A stretch of 64,000 nucleotides of DNA from Tenrec ecaudatus (lineage: Eukaryota; Chordata; Mammalia; Afrosoricida; Tenrecidae), in contig NC_134547.1 of assembly GCF_050624435.1 (NCBI RefSeq), positions 29,746,419 through 29,810,418 on the forward strand, read 5' to 3'. Position 1 is the stretch's first letter. Each line of letters starts with the position of its first letter. Positions 24,709 through 36,450 of the stretch are shown here, one piece after another. A model generated the notes under the pieces. That model worked only from the letters and a program-made list of their open reading frames with translations. It did not search any database and had not been told where the DNA came from. The position numbers were made by a program, and so were the translations under genes.

Positions 24709-25129
24709 ATGACTGTTGGGTTTTCTGTGCCAACAGGGTTCCTGTAGGAACATGTGGGCAGAGTTTAGTCTGTCAATCAGGTTGCAACTTGACTAGAGGG
24801 CTACTGAGGTAAATGGCTTCCCCTCTCTGGAGGCTGCCACGCTCTCTCGACTGTACCTTCCTGTTGACAAAGCCCTTGGAGCCATGCTGAGCCCCGCGTA
24901 AGCCCTAGAGATGCTTCCACTGCCAATGGATCATGACTTGACACCCACTGGCCTGTCTGAAGAGGGTTTTATGGACCAGTATCAAGACTTAGGGGTTAAT
25001 ATTGGATTTAGGGACTTCATCTGGACTAGGCTGGGATGTTTCCTTAAGACAATTACTTTTTTGATACAAGAGCTTCCTTATATATACATATCACTAGATT
25101 TGTCTCTCTACTTAACCTGGTCTAATACA
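24709..25129. mobile_element. LTR-like element nested in L1
   Basis: The interior 'cttccactgccaatggatc' and 'aagagggttttatgga' matches the element at 59.10-59.62 kb. The L1 phrase resumes exactly on the other side (gatcctttgccc). The short word gatc flanks both edges, but no convincing 5-bp duplication is visible. Confidence 0.7.
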
Positions 25130-25457
25130 AGATCCTTTGCCCATTTCTTAAATTAAGTTGCTCAATTTTATTTATTGCCTTATAACTGAGCTCTTTACAT
25201 GTTCTAGACACATGCTTCTTGCTATAACTTATGATTTTCAAACACACTCCCCCATTCTAAGCACAAATTTCAAATTTTAATGAAGCCCGTGTTTTTCTTT
25301 TTCTTGTCTTTCTTTGGGCACTTGAGTTCTTGGTATGGCATCTGAGAAGGCTTTACTTAACCCAGTATCATTATGATGTATTTCTGTGCTTTCTTCTAAA
25401 GTTTTAGTTATGGCTCTTACATTTAGGTCTACGATCTACTTTACTTTTCATCTAGAC

Positions 25458-25644
25458 CAGCGGTTCTCAACCTTCCTCATGTCATGGTCCTTTAATATAG
25501 TTCATGTTGTGGTGAGCCCCAACCATAACATTACTTTAATTGCTACTTCATAACTGTAAATTTGATACTGTTATGAATCAGGCGACCTGTGAAAGGGTCT
25601 TTCAACCATCAAAGGGGTCATGACTCGCAGGTTGAGAACCGCTG
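25458..25644 (+). mobile_element. SPIN hAT transposon, short non-autonomous
   Basis: Terminal inverted repeats cagcggttctcaacc and ggttgagaaccgctg. The left flanking 8-mer atctagac is a perfect match to nTCTAGAn; the right one is atctatag (6 of 8 identical). It lies within antisense L1, whose ORF2 phrase continues on both sides. Confidence 0.95.
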
Positions 25645-26104
25645 ATCTATAGTGCGAAGAAGGGATTCAACTTCATTCTTCTGCATGTGAACATCCACTC
25701 ATCTGAGTGAATATTTGTCGAAAATTGTGATTTATTTCTCACGGCACTTTACTGAAAATCAACTGATCATTTCTGCACCCTCTATTCCATCTACATGTAT
25801 GCCTATAAACTATGCCAGCACCACACCACCTTGATTATGCTAACTGTAATAAATTTTGGTATCGGTAAGTACAGTCCTCTAATTTTGCTCCTGTGAAAAT
25901 TGTTCAGGTATTCTGGATCCTCTGAGCGTCCATGTGAATTTTAAGATCACTTTGTCAATTTCAGCCTCAAAATTTAGCAGGATTGCATTGAATCTATAGA
26001 CCAACTTAGTTTTCAATCTCATGAATAAGACATACATTTTACATATTTTGTTAAGCTTATTCACATAGTATTTTCTTTGTTGCTATTGTAAATGAAGTGG
26101 TCTT

Positions 26105-26240
26105 TACTCACTGTGGTAGAGTGGTACCTGACTCATAGTAACCCTCTACAACAAAGAACTGCCCTACGGAGTTTGAGGTTGTAAATATGGAAGTAGAGGG
26201 TGTTACCTTCACCCCATGGAGAGGACAACTCTTAATTCAC
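26105..26240 (-). repeat. AfroSINE, partial
   Basis: 'acctgactcatagtaaccct' and 'gaactgccctacggagtttg' are recognisable inside the antisense L1. Confidence 0.55.
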
Positions 26241-26679
26241 TGCACAACCAAGGCTTCTTAACATTGGAGTCATTTTTAAAATTTTCTTTTTGGCTGGTTC
26301 ACTGCTGCTACATACACAATCCTTTTTGTATGTTAATCTTTCGTCCTACAACCTTTTTTGAGTCGATTAGTTCTAATGCTTTTGTCTTTTCTAAGTGGGC
26401 TGCTTAGAACTTCCCACATACAAGATCTTATCAATTACAAATATAATTTTACTTCTTTCCAATTTGAATACCTTTTATTTTCTTGTCTAATGGTTCTGAT
26501 GAGAACACGGAGTACAATGTTGGATAGAAGTGGTGAGACTGGAAATTGTTCTTTTTCTTGATTTTAGGGGAAAACTTTTAGTCTTTCATCATGAAGTATA
26601 ATATTGGCTATGAGTTTTTTCTAGATAACCTTAATAAGGTTAAGGAAGTTCTCTTCCATTCCTAGTAGAATAATTTATC

Positions 26680-27395
26680 ATAAGCTTGCTGCTATCAAGC
26701 AGATTCTGACTCATAGAAGCCTATAGGACAGGGCAGAATGGCCACTTTGGGTTTCCAACACTTGAAAAAAAGTTTAGGTAGCTTTAAAAGCCTCATTTTT
26801 CTCTAGTGGAGTGGCTGGTGGATTTGAACTGTGTTAGTCTGGGTACTTTAGAGAAACAAATCCACAGAAACTCGTGTATAAGAGAGAGTTTTATATAAAG
26901 GGTAAGTACACATCAAGAAAACATCCCAACCCAGTGCTACCCAAGCCCACGAGTCCAAGATTAATCCATATGTCGACACCAATCCAAAGTCCTCCTCCAC
27001 CTCACAAAATACGCGCAATAACACCGACTTCAGGAGGAAAGCCAAAACAGTGAGCATGTGAGCATCTCAGAGCTGGCAACAGTCTCCACACGGCTGCTCC
27101 AGTACCCAGGGCTGCATGGGGTAAGTCCATGTGGCTTCTCCTCAGGGATGTCTTGCAGGAAGTGAGCCTTGCCAACTGAAGCAGGGAACTGGCTAAGGCA
27201 GCTGCACCCTGGTCCGACCATCAGAAAGCAAGAGACCCGAGAACTAGAAAGGCGAGGCTCACCGAGCCATTTATCAATCCGCCCTTCAGTCAACCCCATG
27301 TGTTTATTGGCAAGGTTGACACAATAAACTAACTACCTCATGAACCTTGGGTCCTGTGGTTCACAGCTCAGTGTGTATAGCCCACTGGGTAGCCT
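26680..27395 (-). repeat. AfroSINE split by an LTR-like element
   Basis: The left part (26680-26829) ends 'ctggtggatttgaac'. The right part (27341-27395) resumes 'tgaaccttgggtcctgtgg' and runs to the SINE 5' end. The SINE was therefore present before the LTR-like insertion. Confidence 0.8.
26830..27340. mobile_element. LTR-like element with 5-bp target duplication
   Basis: A 511-base insert that begins TGTGTTAGTC and ends ACTACCTCA, giving TG…CA termini. It is flanked by the duplicated word tgaac (26825-26829 and 27341-27345). Five bases is the duplication size of ERVL/MaLR-type LTRs. A second copy lies at 56986-57473. Confidence 0.75.
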
Positions 27396-27884
27396 CTCTC
27401 AATGTGTAGGCTCGGACTTATTCCTGGAAATCTTTTAATTCCCATAACCTCCTTTTATTCTTTTGGTGGCTTCCTTATAGGACACAAATGTGAATGTTTG
27501 CTGTTGTTTTCCTATTACTGTTTAATTTATCCATTTCCATTGAATTTACCTATGTCTTCCTTAAGAAGGAATGTACTTTCTTAAACCACTGCTCTGAATC
27601 AGCTTTTACAACAAATGTTTTGTTACATTTGTTTTTCTATATAATAGTGACAGGTTTGGCCACAAGTTTCACATCTCTGCTGCTCATATGTCATTTTTCT
27701 TGTTTTACACTTCTTTTTTTTCCTGGTACCTCATTGCATTGACCTTGTGCTAGTTGCTTTCAGCTCGGTAGTTGTTTTTAAATGTGGCAAGTTCTCATTA
27801 AACCAGCTATTTTCAGAAAGTTTAGTAGATAAGAGGTCACAGCCATAACTCAGGCCACCAAATTTCCCTTTTGTTCTTGTTAGC

Positions 27885-28430
27885 ATGATCAGACTCATAG
27901 CAACCCGATACACAACAGAACGAAGCGCTACACCCGTCCTGCACCATCCACAGAACTGTTATGTTTGTGTCCATTGTTGTTGTTGCCATCGTGTCATAAT
28001 CCATATGGAGAATATTCTTTTTTTCCGGTTGTTAACTTTGCCAAGCACTGACGTCCTTTTCCAGAGACTGGCCTCTCCTGATGACATGCCGAGTACATGA
28101 AATGAACACTTGCCAGCCTGAGGTTCCGGTTGTATTTACATCACAGATGTGATCACTCTTCCGGCAGTCTATGCCACATTTAATATTCTTTACCAAAAGT
28201 TGTCACTCAGAGGTATCAATCTGTTTCTCAGTGTTCCTTATTCATTGTTCAGCTTTCACATACATATGAGGCAACTGAAAATTACTAAAAATAATTGGGT
28301 TATGTGCTCCTTAGTCTTCAAAGTAACCCTTGTGCTTTTCAACACTTTAAAGAGCTCTTTTGCAGATTTATACAGTGCATTACATGGCTCCATTTCTTGA
28401 CTGTTGGTTCTACGGGTGTAGATTTTAGTC
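27885..28430 (-). mobile_element. RTE1-type LINE, antisense 3' part
   Basis: Starts at the tail ('cagactcatagcaacccgat', 'ccattgttgttgttgcc'), then ORF C-terminal blocks 'ttattcattgttcagctttc' and 'aacactttaaagagctcttt'. Diverged. Confidence 0.75.
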
Positions 28431-29147
28431 AAAAAAATAAAAAAAACCTATTGTGCAATTCTACCCTGTAACACACAGCATCTTGTAAGTCACAAACCAA
28501 CAACAAAACAAAAACAGTTTTAACAGAGATTTGCTTTTACTACAGGATCTAGTCCACCCCTTACTTTAGTGTGCCATACAACGTGGGTGCTGTGTGGCTC
28601 TGATGCTGGACGCTGTGCCATGGGCATTTCAATACCAGCAGGGTCGCTCAAAGTGGCTTCAGCAAAGCCTCCAGACAGACTACAGGCCAAAGAAGAAACA
28701 GGCTGCCCATTTCAGAGGAATTAGCCAATGAAAGCCTTGTGGGTAACATCAAAAGATAATCAGATACCAAAAAATGTCCTCAATAGTAGCAGAACATTGT
28801 CAGATATGGTGCCGGAAGATGAAGTCCTAGATTGGAAGCATCAAAATATGACTGAAGAGCTCCACCCACCCTCAAAGGAGAGTCCAGTGTAATGATGCGG
28901 ACTTAGCAGTCTTCCAGGCCTTCATTTGGGGAGGGGGGACGGCTCAAAGTGAGAAGCAAAAGCTTCAAACATCTAATTCATCACCGGAAACTGAAACGCA
29001 TGCAGGAGAAATCGAGGAAAACTGGAGGCACTGAAACTGAAATGGAATGCAGAGGTCCGTGTTCTAGGCATTAGTGAGCTGAAATTGACTGGCAAAGGCT
29101 ACTCTGAATTGGAAAAGTATATAGGTTACCATGTTGGGAAGGATAAA

Positions 29148-29733
29148 TGTGGGGGGAGGTCAGATGCTCACAGCCATCCTCCCAGCTGCCAGACTGCAGT
29201 GGGCCCCACTCCCTGCTGTTAAAGACAATGGACGCCTGCAGTCATCTATTTGGTCCCAGAAGGTGGGGTTTACACCCTACTGATAATGGTTCCTAAGGAG
29301 ATCTAGGGAGTAGGTCAAAGTTAAACCGCCATCCTAAACCTAGGATCTGCCCATCTTGTCACATGTATAACCCCAATCCCTCCTCTTCCTATTGCGTGTA
29401 TATCCCTAGACCACCTCCCTCTCATTACTGTATTACCTATAGGACAGCCCCTTCCAGTGACGTATGTCCTCACCTGTAATTAGGGGGCTTGCACGTCTCC
29501 AGAGAATATAAAAGGCTTGGGCTAGCATTAAATCTCTCTCTCCCTCCACATGGACCATTGAGTGGAGCTGAGGTGAGCATGCTACATGAAACTTGTCTGA
29601 CTCCATTTATTTTAATTCTTCACTTCTATCTCTCATGCTCTCTATAACTTTACTATGATCTTTACTTATTATCGCTGTACAATTGCGCCTAATGGACCCG
29701 TAATGATGTGTTAGGGGCTGGCTTCCCCTGACA
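29148..29733 (+). mobile_element. Solo ERV LTR with 6-bp target duplication
   Basis: The 586-base insert starts TGTGGGGGGAGG and ends TTCCCCTGACA. It is flanked on both sides by gataaa (29142-29147 and 29734-29739). A TATA-like box (tataaaag) lies at 29517-29524 and an attaaa polyadenylation-like signal just downstream. A six-base duplication fits betaretrovirus-like (class II) ERVs. No internal viral genes are present, so it is what remains after recombination between two LTRs. Confidence 0.9.
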
Positions 29734-29879
29734 GATAAATTCAAGAGGAATGGTGTACCATTCATTGTCAAAAGGACATTTCAAGGTCTGTTGGTGATAG
29801 GATGATGTCTATCCACATACAAGAAAACTGAGTCAATACAATTGTTATTCCCCACTAAAGTCAGTGATGAACAAGAACA

Positions 29880-30820
29880 CTTTGTTCTAATAACTTAGCA
29901 TTCTTTGATACCTTTCCCAACACAATAGATGAAGACAAATGGGTGCATTAGCAAATGTGATGAAGAAAGTGGATGGTGCCCACCTATTAAAAGATAGAGC
30001 ATCTGGGGTCTTAGAGACTTGAAGTTAAACAAGCGGCCAATCTAGCAGGTAAGCAAATAAGACCACATGGAAGAAGCACACTAGCCTGTGTGATCATGAG
30101 GTATCGACAGGATCAGGTATCAAAAGATCCAAAACAAACAATTATATCAATGCAAACAAGGAGGGTTGGAATGGAGACCCAAAGTCCATCTGTAGACAAC
30201 TGGACATCCTCTTGCAGAAGAGTCACAAGGGAAGGATGATTCAATCAAGGTGCAGTACAGCATAGAGGAAGCACATATTCCTCTAATTCCTGATGCTCCA
30301 CACCCCCCCCCCCCACGCCGACACACACACCCCCACACACACACACTACCATGACCTGTTCTCCCTTACAAATCTGGCTAGGGCTTAGTACATTCATTGG
30401 TACAGATACGAGCTCTCAACAAATGGAATTCAGGGCAGATAAAACCCTCAGGAACAGTAGTGGGAGTAGCAATATCATGAGGGTAGGGGGTTGAGGGTTG
30501 TAATGGGGGAAGGGGCAGGAAGGGGGAGCCCATCATAAGGTTGCATATATAGCTTCTCCCACCTCAAGGGGGTCAAATAACAGAAATGTGGGTGAAGGGA
30601 GATAACGGACAGTGCAAAATATGAAATAATAATAACATATAATTGATCAAGTACTCACAAGAATGGGAGGGTGGGGGAAAAAGAGCTGATACATAGGGCT
30701 CAAGTAGAAAGAAAATGTTTTGGAAATATCGATGGCAATATTATGTACAAGTGTGTTTAGTACAATTGAATGATGGATTGTTATAAGATTTGTAAGAGCC
30801 CCAATAAAATGATTAGTAAA
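29880..30820 (+). mobile_element. LINE-like 3'-end repeat, copy D, nested in RTE
   Basis: 5'-truncated copy starting near 'caagaacactttgttctaat' and ending 'gccccaataaaatgattag'. The RTE word around 'gtgatgaa' at the left recurs at the right ('attgatgaa'), a probable but diverged target duplication. Contains a C-rich/AC-rich patch at 30301-30348. Confidence 0.8.
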
Positions 30821-31079
30821 AATAAGTAGTTATTGATGAAAAAAATTGAAGAATTTTGCCAACACCTTGGGTCTGATTTGATAAAAAACTCAATCAAGAT
30901 GCATTGAAAATTATTAAAAATTGAATACAAAAGTTGGAAACAGAATAGCTGAAAAATATGGTCTTGGTGATAGAAACAAAACTGGAGATTATATTTTTGC
31001 AAGACCAATGACTTGTTCATTACAAATACCTTTTTTCAATAACAAAATAACAAAAGGTGACTATGAAAGTCCTTCTCCA

Positions 31080-31562
31080 TGCAGAGTGGAGACCCAAGGC
31101 CCAAGTGTCAGCCAATGGAGATCCCCTCATAGAGGAGATGGTTTAATTAGAGTGCGAGGTAGTACTGATGAAGAACACAGCTTTCCCCCAGATCCTGGAT
31201 GCTTCCTCCCCCCAACTACCATGATCCGAATTCTACCTTGCAGGGCTGGATAGGGCAGAGGCTGTACAAGGATCCACATGTGACCTCTTCCCTGGGAGAG
31301 GGACAGCAGAGAAAGGGGGGAGGGGAGACTCCGGTTAGGGCAAGATATGACAAAATAACGTATAAATTACCAAGGGCACATGAGGGGGGAAGGGGAGGGA
31401 GGGGAAAAAAAAAAGGACCTGATGCAAAGGGCTTAAGTGGAGAGCAAATGCCTTGAGAATGATTGGGGCAGGGAATGTATGGATGTGCTTTATACAATTG
31501 ATGTATGTATATGTATGAATTGTGATAAGAGTTCTATGAGTCCCTAATAAAATGTAAAAAAA
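31080..31562 (+). mobile_element. LINE-like 3'-end repeat with 14-bp target duplication, nested in RTE
   Basis: The word aaagtccttctcca occurs at 31066-31079 and again at 31563-31576, with an A-tail before the second occurrence. These are textbook signs of target-primed reverse transcription. The insert belongs to the subgroup ending 'gtccctaataaaatgt' and is 5'-truncated to about 480 bases. Confidence 0.92.
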
Positions 31563-33559
31563 AAAGTCCTTCTCCAGATGGAATACACAGAAATCAAACT
31601 AACACCATTTGTGAGAAGAGTCGATGGAGAACTCAATTATCAAGCGTTAAATCGAGGCCAGGGGCTGATTGAGGAACAGACAATCAGTTGTTCATCTGTA
31701 AGGTCAGGTTGAAGCTGAAGAAAATTAAAACAAGCCCACAAGAGGCAAAATCTAGCCTCGAGTCTACATCCCACTGAAATTTCAAGTACAGATTTGATGC
31801 AGTAATGACAGAAGCGCGGAGGAGCTGTGGGAGGACATGAGAACAGCACACATGAACAAAGCTCAAGGTCACTAAAGGCAAGAAAGAAACAATGTATCGC
31901 AGTGGATGTCAGAGGAGCCTCTGAATCTGATCTTGGTTACAGAGTAGCTAAAGCAAAGGGAGGAAGTGATGAAAAGAGTAGAAGAGAAAATTCCAAAGGG
32001 TGGCTGTAAAAGACAAAGTAAACTATTAGAATGAAATGTGCCAAGACCTAGAGTTAGGAAACCAAAAAGAACATGGTCAGCAGATCTGACACTGAAAGAA
32101 CCAAAGGAAAAATTCAGACCTCAAGTTGAAATGCTGAAAGATTCTATGTGCAAAATACTGGATCATGCAGGACACATCAAAAAGAGGGAAAATACACAGA
32201 ATCACTGCACCCCCAAAACAACACCTAGTCAGCATTCAAGCATTTCAGGAAGTAGCAAATGAGTAAGAACTAATGGAAGAAACCCAGACTGAAATGAAGG
32301 CATTACCCAAAAACAAGGCTCTAGGCACCGATGGACTCCCAACTGAAACGTTTAACAAGGTGCTGAGAGTGCTGGAAGCAGAGTCGTCTGCCAGGAATTT
32401 GGAAAACAAACTGGCCCAACTGACTGGAAAAGATCCATATACAGAATATCATTAATGTCACATACAAGTAAAATGAGTAAGAATCATTCAAAAACAGTCA
32501 ATGATAGGGAGCTGTCAGAGGCTCAGGACTCAGAAGAGGACATGGAAAAAGCGCTGTCCTTGCTGATGGCAAAGGTATTCAATTGTGTGGGCCATCTCAA
32601 ACTATGGATAGCCTTTATGGGAATCCTACAACACTTAGTTGTGCACAGGCAGAATCTATACATGGATCCAGAAGCCGTTGTGCAAACTTAACAAGGGAAT
32701 ACTGCATGATTTAAAACATGCATTATATGCTCACCATACTTACTCAATCTGCATGGTGAGTCAGAATTATATGAATAACAATGGGGCATCAGGATTAGAG
32801 GTAGGTTTATTAACGTCCTATGATCCGCAGACGACACAGCCTTGCTTGCTGACAGTGAGGAAGACTTGAAGCACCTGCTGATGAAGAGCAAGAACTGCAG
32901 CCTTCAGTATGGATCACAGCGCACCGTAAAGAAACAAAAACCTTTACAACTAAGACAAATAGGTAACATCATGATAGACGGAGAAGAGACTGAAGTTGGC
33001 GAGGATTCATCTTGCTTGAAACCAGTCCATACTCATGGGAGCAGCAGTAAAGAGAATGTATGGCACACCGCAATGGTACAGCTGCCGCATAAGACCTCCT
33101 TAAAGTGTTGAAGAGGGTGTTACGTGGAGGAGTGCAGTGCATGTGACCCAAACAATGGTGCTTTCAATTGCTTCGTAAGCACGCCAAGTTGGACACTGAA
33201 TAAAGAAGACTGAAGAACAAGCTTTGCGTTCGAATGATGGTGACAGTGAAAAACCTGAAATTACCATGAACTGCCAAAACAACAAACGAATCTGTTTGGA
33301 AGAAGTATAGCCACAAGGCTCCAAGTCGAGGATGGTTTGTTTGTCTCTGACTTTGGTTATGTTATCAAGGGACCAGCCCCCCGAGGAGGATCTCATGCTC
33401 GGTAAGAAAAGAGGCTGTGACAAAGACCCTGCCAAGATGGACGGCACAGTGGCTGCAGCAACGGGCTCCACACAGGACCCACCGAGAGGATGGCGCAGGA
33501 CCACGTGTTGTTCCACTGCTGCACATGGGCTCACTGTGAACCAGAGAGGACACCAGCAG

Positions 33560-34277
33560 CATTTACTCGTACTAGTTAGAGTGAACATACATGCACAAAC
33601 CACGAAGAATACAGGATTTGTTCCCTTCACCAACACGGACTATAATCCAGCCCTGAACATAAGCTCCCTAAATTACAGCCTGCTATAGTTCCAACCACAA
33701 TCTCCTAGACCAGCCAGTCGCCCCTCCCTCCACCCGTTCCTACACAATCTCTCCTCTGGTACCCAGAGGTTTAGTCTACTACAGAGTGACCTTTATTTAC
33801 TCACCACAAAAGAGGAGCATAGCAAATAAAAAAGCAGTTTTTACCCCATTTGTTTATTTATCATCAAGGATGGCAAAACAGAATGTTGGATTTAAAGTGT
33901 TTATGCTTTAGAGACAGATTAAATATGTACCCGTATCCAGAACATAACAGACACACAAAAACGGTATTTTAAAAAACCTCTAATACTTTCAATATCCCAA
34001 GGGAAAATCTTATAGTGGGTTAGACAGCAAAAAACCTTTTTAATTAAGAAACTAGGCTGAGAATGGATACTACATACAAATTTTCTATTATTGTTAATTT
34101 CATGTTGCTGTTTCAGGGTTCTACTTTTCCAATCCTACTACATAGAATGAATATTTAGAAAATGGTTTGGAGTGTATAAGCCCAATATATGGAATGTTAG
34201 CTTTAAGAATGATGTGTACTCTGAATAATTCAAAGAACTCAATAGAAAATTTATTTTCACCAAAACTAATCCGCAAT
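33560..34277. other. Unclassified intronic sequence
   Basis: AT-rich; no repeat or exon recognised between the RTE and the next LINE-like copy. Confidence 0.5.
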
Positions 34278-34290
34278 TTTGATAAAAATA

Positions 34291-35394
34291 GGTGAACAAG
34301 TAAATGTGGTGAAGAAAGCTGATGGTACTCGGCTATCAAAAGAGATAGTGACTGGGGTCTTAAAGGCTTGAAGATAAACAAGCGGCCATCTAGCTCAGAA
34401 GCAACAAAGCCCACCAGCCTGTGTGATCACGTGGTCCCGAAGGGATCAGTTATCAGGCATCAAAGAACAAAAAAATCATATCATTGGCTGCACACCTCCA
34501 TGATATGATTGCCGAAGACCAATGGGTGCATAAGCAAATGTGGTGAAGAAAGCTGATGCTGCCTGGCTATCAAAAGAGATAGTGTCTGGGGTCTTAAAGG
34601 CTTGAAGGTGAACAAGCGGCCATCAAGCTCAGAAGCAACAAAGCCCACATGGAAGAAGCACACCAGCCTGTGCGATCACGAGGTGCCAAGGGACCAGGTA
34701 TAAGGCATCATGCAAAAAAAAATATATATATATATATATATAGCATATTGAATGAGGGGGGAAGTGCAGAGTGGAGACCCAAGGCCCAAGTGTCGGCCAA
34801 TGGAGATCCCCTCATAGAGAGGTTTAGGAGAGGAGATGGGTCAGTCAGGGTGCGATGTAGTACCAATGAAGAACACAGCTTTCCCCCAGATCCTGGATGC
34901 TTCCTCCCCGCAACCACCATGATCCGAATTCTACCTTGCAGGAATGGATGGGGCAGAGATTGTACACTGGTGCATATGGGAGCTGGAGGTACAGGGAATC
35001 CAGGGTGGATGATAACTTCAGGACCAGGGGTGTGAGGGGCGATGCTGGGAGAGTGGAGGGTGAGTGGGTTGGAAAGGGGGAACTGATTACAAGGATCCAC
35101 ATGTGACCTCCTCCCTGGGAGAGGGACAGCAGAGAAGTAGGGGAAGGGAAACTCCGGATAGGGCAAGGTATGACAAAATAATGAGGTATAAATTACCAAG
35201 GGCACATGAGGGAGGGGGGAGCAGGGAGGGAGGGGAAAAAAAAGAGGACCTGATGCAAAGGGCTTAAGTGGAGATCAAATGCTTTGAAAATGATTAGGGC
35301 AAAGAATATACGGATGTGCTTTATACAATTGATGTATGTATATGTATGGATTGGGATAAGAGTTGTATGAGCCCCTAATAAAATGTAAAAAAAA
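34291..35394 (+). mobile_element. LINE-like 3'-end repeat, copy E, with 13-bp target duplication
   Basis: Flanked by tttgataaaaata at 34278-34290 and 35395-35407, with an A-tail. It is 5'-truncated inside the first unit of the internal duplication: the 'ggtcttaaaggcttgaag' block appears at about 34.36 kb and again at about 34.59 kb. It ends 'gcccctaataaaatgt'. A (TA)n tract occupies 34722-34742. Confidence 0.93.
34722..34742. repeat. (TA)n microsatellite
   Basis: About ten TA units preceded by nine or more A residues, inside copy E. Confidence 0.95.
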
Positions 35395-35407
35395 TTTGAT
35401 AAAAATA

Positions 35408-35812
35408 AGTTACAATACCCTGGCAACAGTCTTCAGCAAACAGGAGGACGAGCAGGGTGTGTGACCAGTTACTTGGGGAAAACATTTCTTCCAGCATGAT
35501 AAAAAACCAAGCTATTTATGCTAGGTGAATCATTAAAGGTTCTTGAATTAAAATAACTTCACTGGTGATCAAGAAGCAATTTTTGAATAGTAGACTGCAG
35601 GTTCCTCTGCCTTAGCTTTCTGTGTTCACCTGTTTTAGATCCTTCTTGGTGAGGGACTATCCACTGCACATACTCGCTTTTCAATAGAAACATATTCCAA
35701 AAAATAACGCTGCTCCCTTCTGGAGAATAAGTTTAGAATTGCTTCAAATTTTACTGAGATAATAAAAAGTTTTATATACTTAAAAAAAGTCACAATATAA
35801 CCCACTATGATA
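35408..35812. other. Unclassified intronic sequence
   Basis: Nothing recognised. Confidence 0.5.
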
Positions 35813-36450
35813 GTTAGTTTTTGTGTCCACTCGGTGGGCCAGGATTCTCAGTGATTTGGCAGTGAGGCCTAGTGACCCACGTGTGTGTGACTTAACAGAC
35901 ATAGTCAACTTCAGAGTGGGATCCGCTATGAGCAATCAGTTCTCACCAGAATAGGATACAATGTAACCCCTTTACTCAGATCACAGCCCTAATGGAATTT
36001 TAAAAAGGTTCTTCAGGGATGTGCTCTACTTTCCATGTAAGTGGTTGCTGTGGATGCTGTATCTTGCTTGTTCTGGATCCTATCTGGCTCATCAACCTCT
36101 GATTCTTTGGACTCAAGCTTGCCCTATTGCCTGCCAACCCCAAGTCATCACTAGCCTGCATTTGACCTGCTGACCTTAGATTCACTCACCTCTCCAATCA
36201 CAAGACTGACCTGCTGACATTGAATTCATCTGCCTCTGCTGCCACCAACCAGTCGTGTTCCTGTCCATTCTGGGCTTAACAGACTCAGAAACTATGTAAA
36301 TAAGAAGCCTTAACATCTGACTTGGAACCTACCTGGACTTGACTCTGCAACTGTGTGAGCCATTTTTAAAATATAAATTTCTCCTCGCCCTCCCTGCCTC
36401 CCACATACACATCACTTCTTTTGCTTTTCTAGAGAACCAAACCTAAGACA
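35813..36450. mobile_element. LTR-like element
   Basis: 'ggccaggattctcagtgatt' near one end and 'tttctagagaaccaaaccta' at the other match the ends of a widespread mammalian LTR-like group also represented (inverted) at 50376-50921. Exact borders and target duplication were not determined. Confidence 0.6.

Larger units (their letters stand above)
24606..26680 (-). mobile_element. Old mammalian L1 ORF2/3' region, antisense, with nested inserts
   Basis: Antisense L1 landmarks occur in order: 'atgactggcatcttttgatg', 'gatcctttgcccatttctta', 'tggctcttacatttaggtct', 'aacttcattcttctgcatgtg', 'gaattttaagatcactttgt', 'atgttggatagaagtggtga'. All correspond to the L1 ORF2 C-terminal half. It is interrupted by an LTR-like element (about 24709-25129), a SPIN copy (25458-25644) and SINE remains (about 26.1 kb). 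Frames are destroyed. Confidence 0.9.
28570..33550 (+). mobile_element. Near full-length RTE1-type LINE with three nested insertions
   Basis: RTE blocks appear in collinear order: 5' UTR (28570), AP-endonuclease region (28.98-29.88, 30.83-31.07 and 31.58-31.7 kb), linker, reverse transcriptase (about 32.3-32.9 kb), C-terminal region and tail (to about 33550). Recognisable peptides in broken frames include LGDRNKTGDYIF (endonuclease) and LPKNKALGTDGLPTETF (RT). It is interrupted by a solo LTR at 29148, a LINE-like copy at 29880 and another at 31080. With these removed it would span about 3 kb. Many stops and frameshifts; inactive. Confidence 0.9.

Noticed and set aside
33100-33688. Frames of 178 (minus) and 118 (plus) codons
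   Set aside because: They lie on the RTE C-terminal region and tail. The plus frame is not the RTE frame throughout, and the minus one is a shadow.
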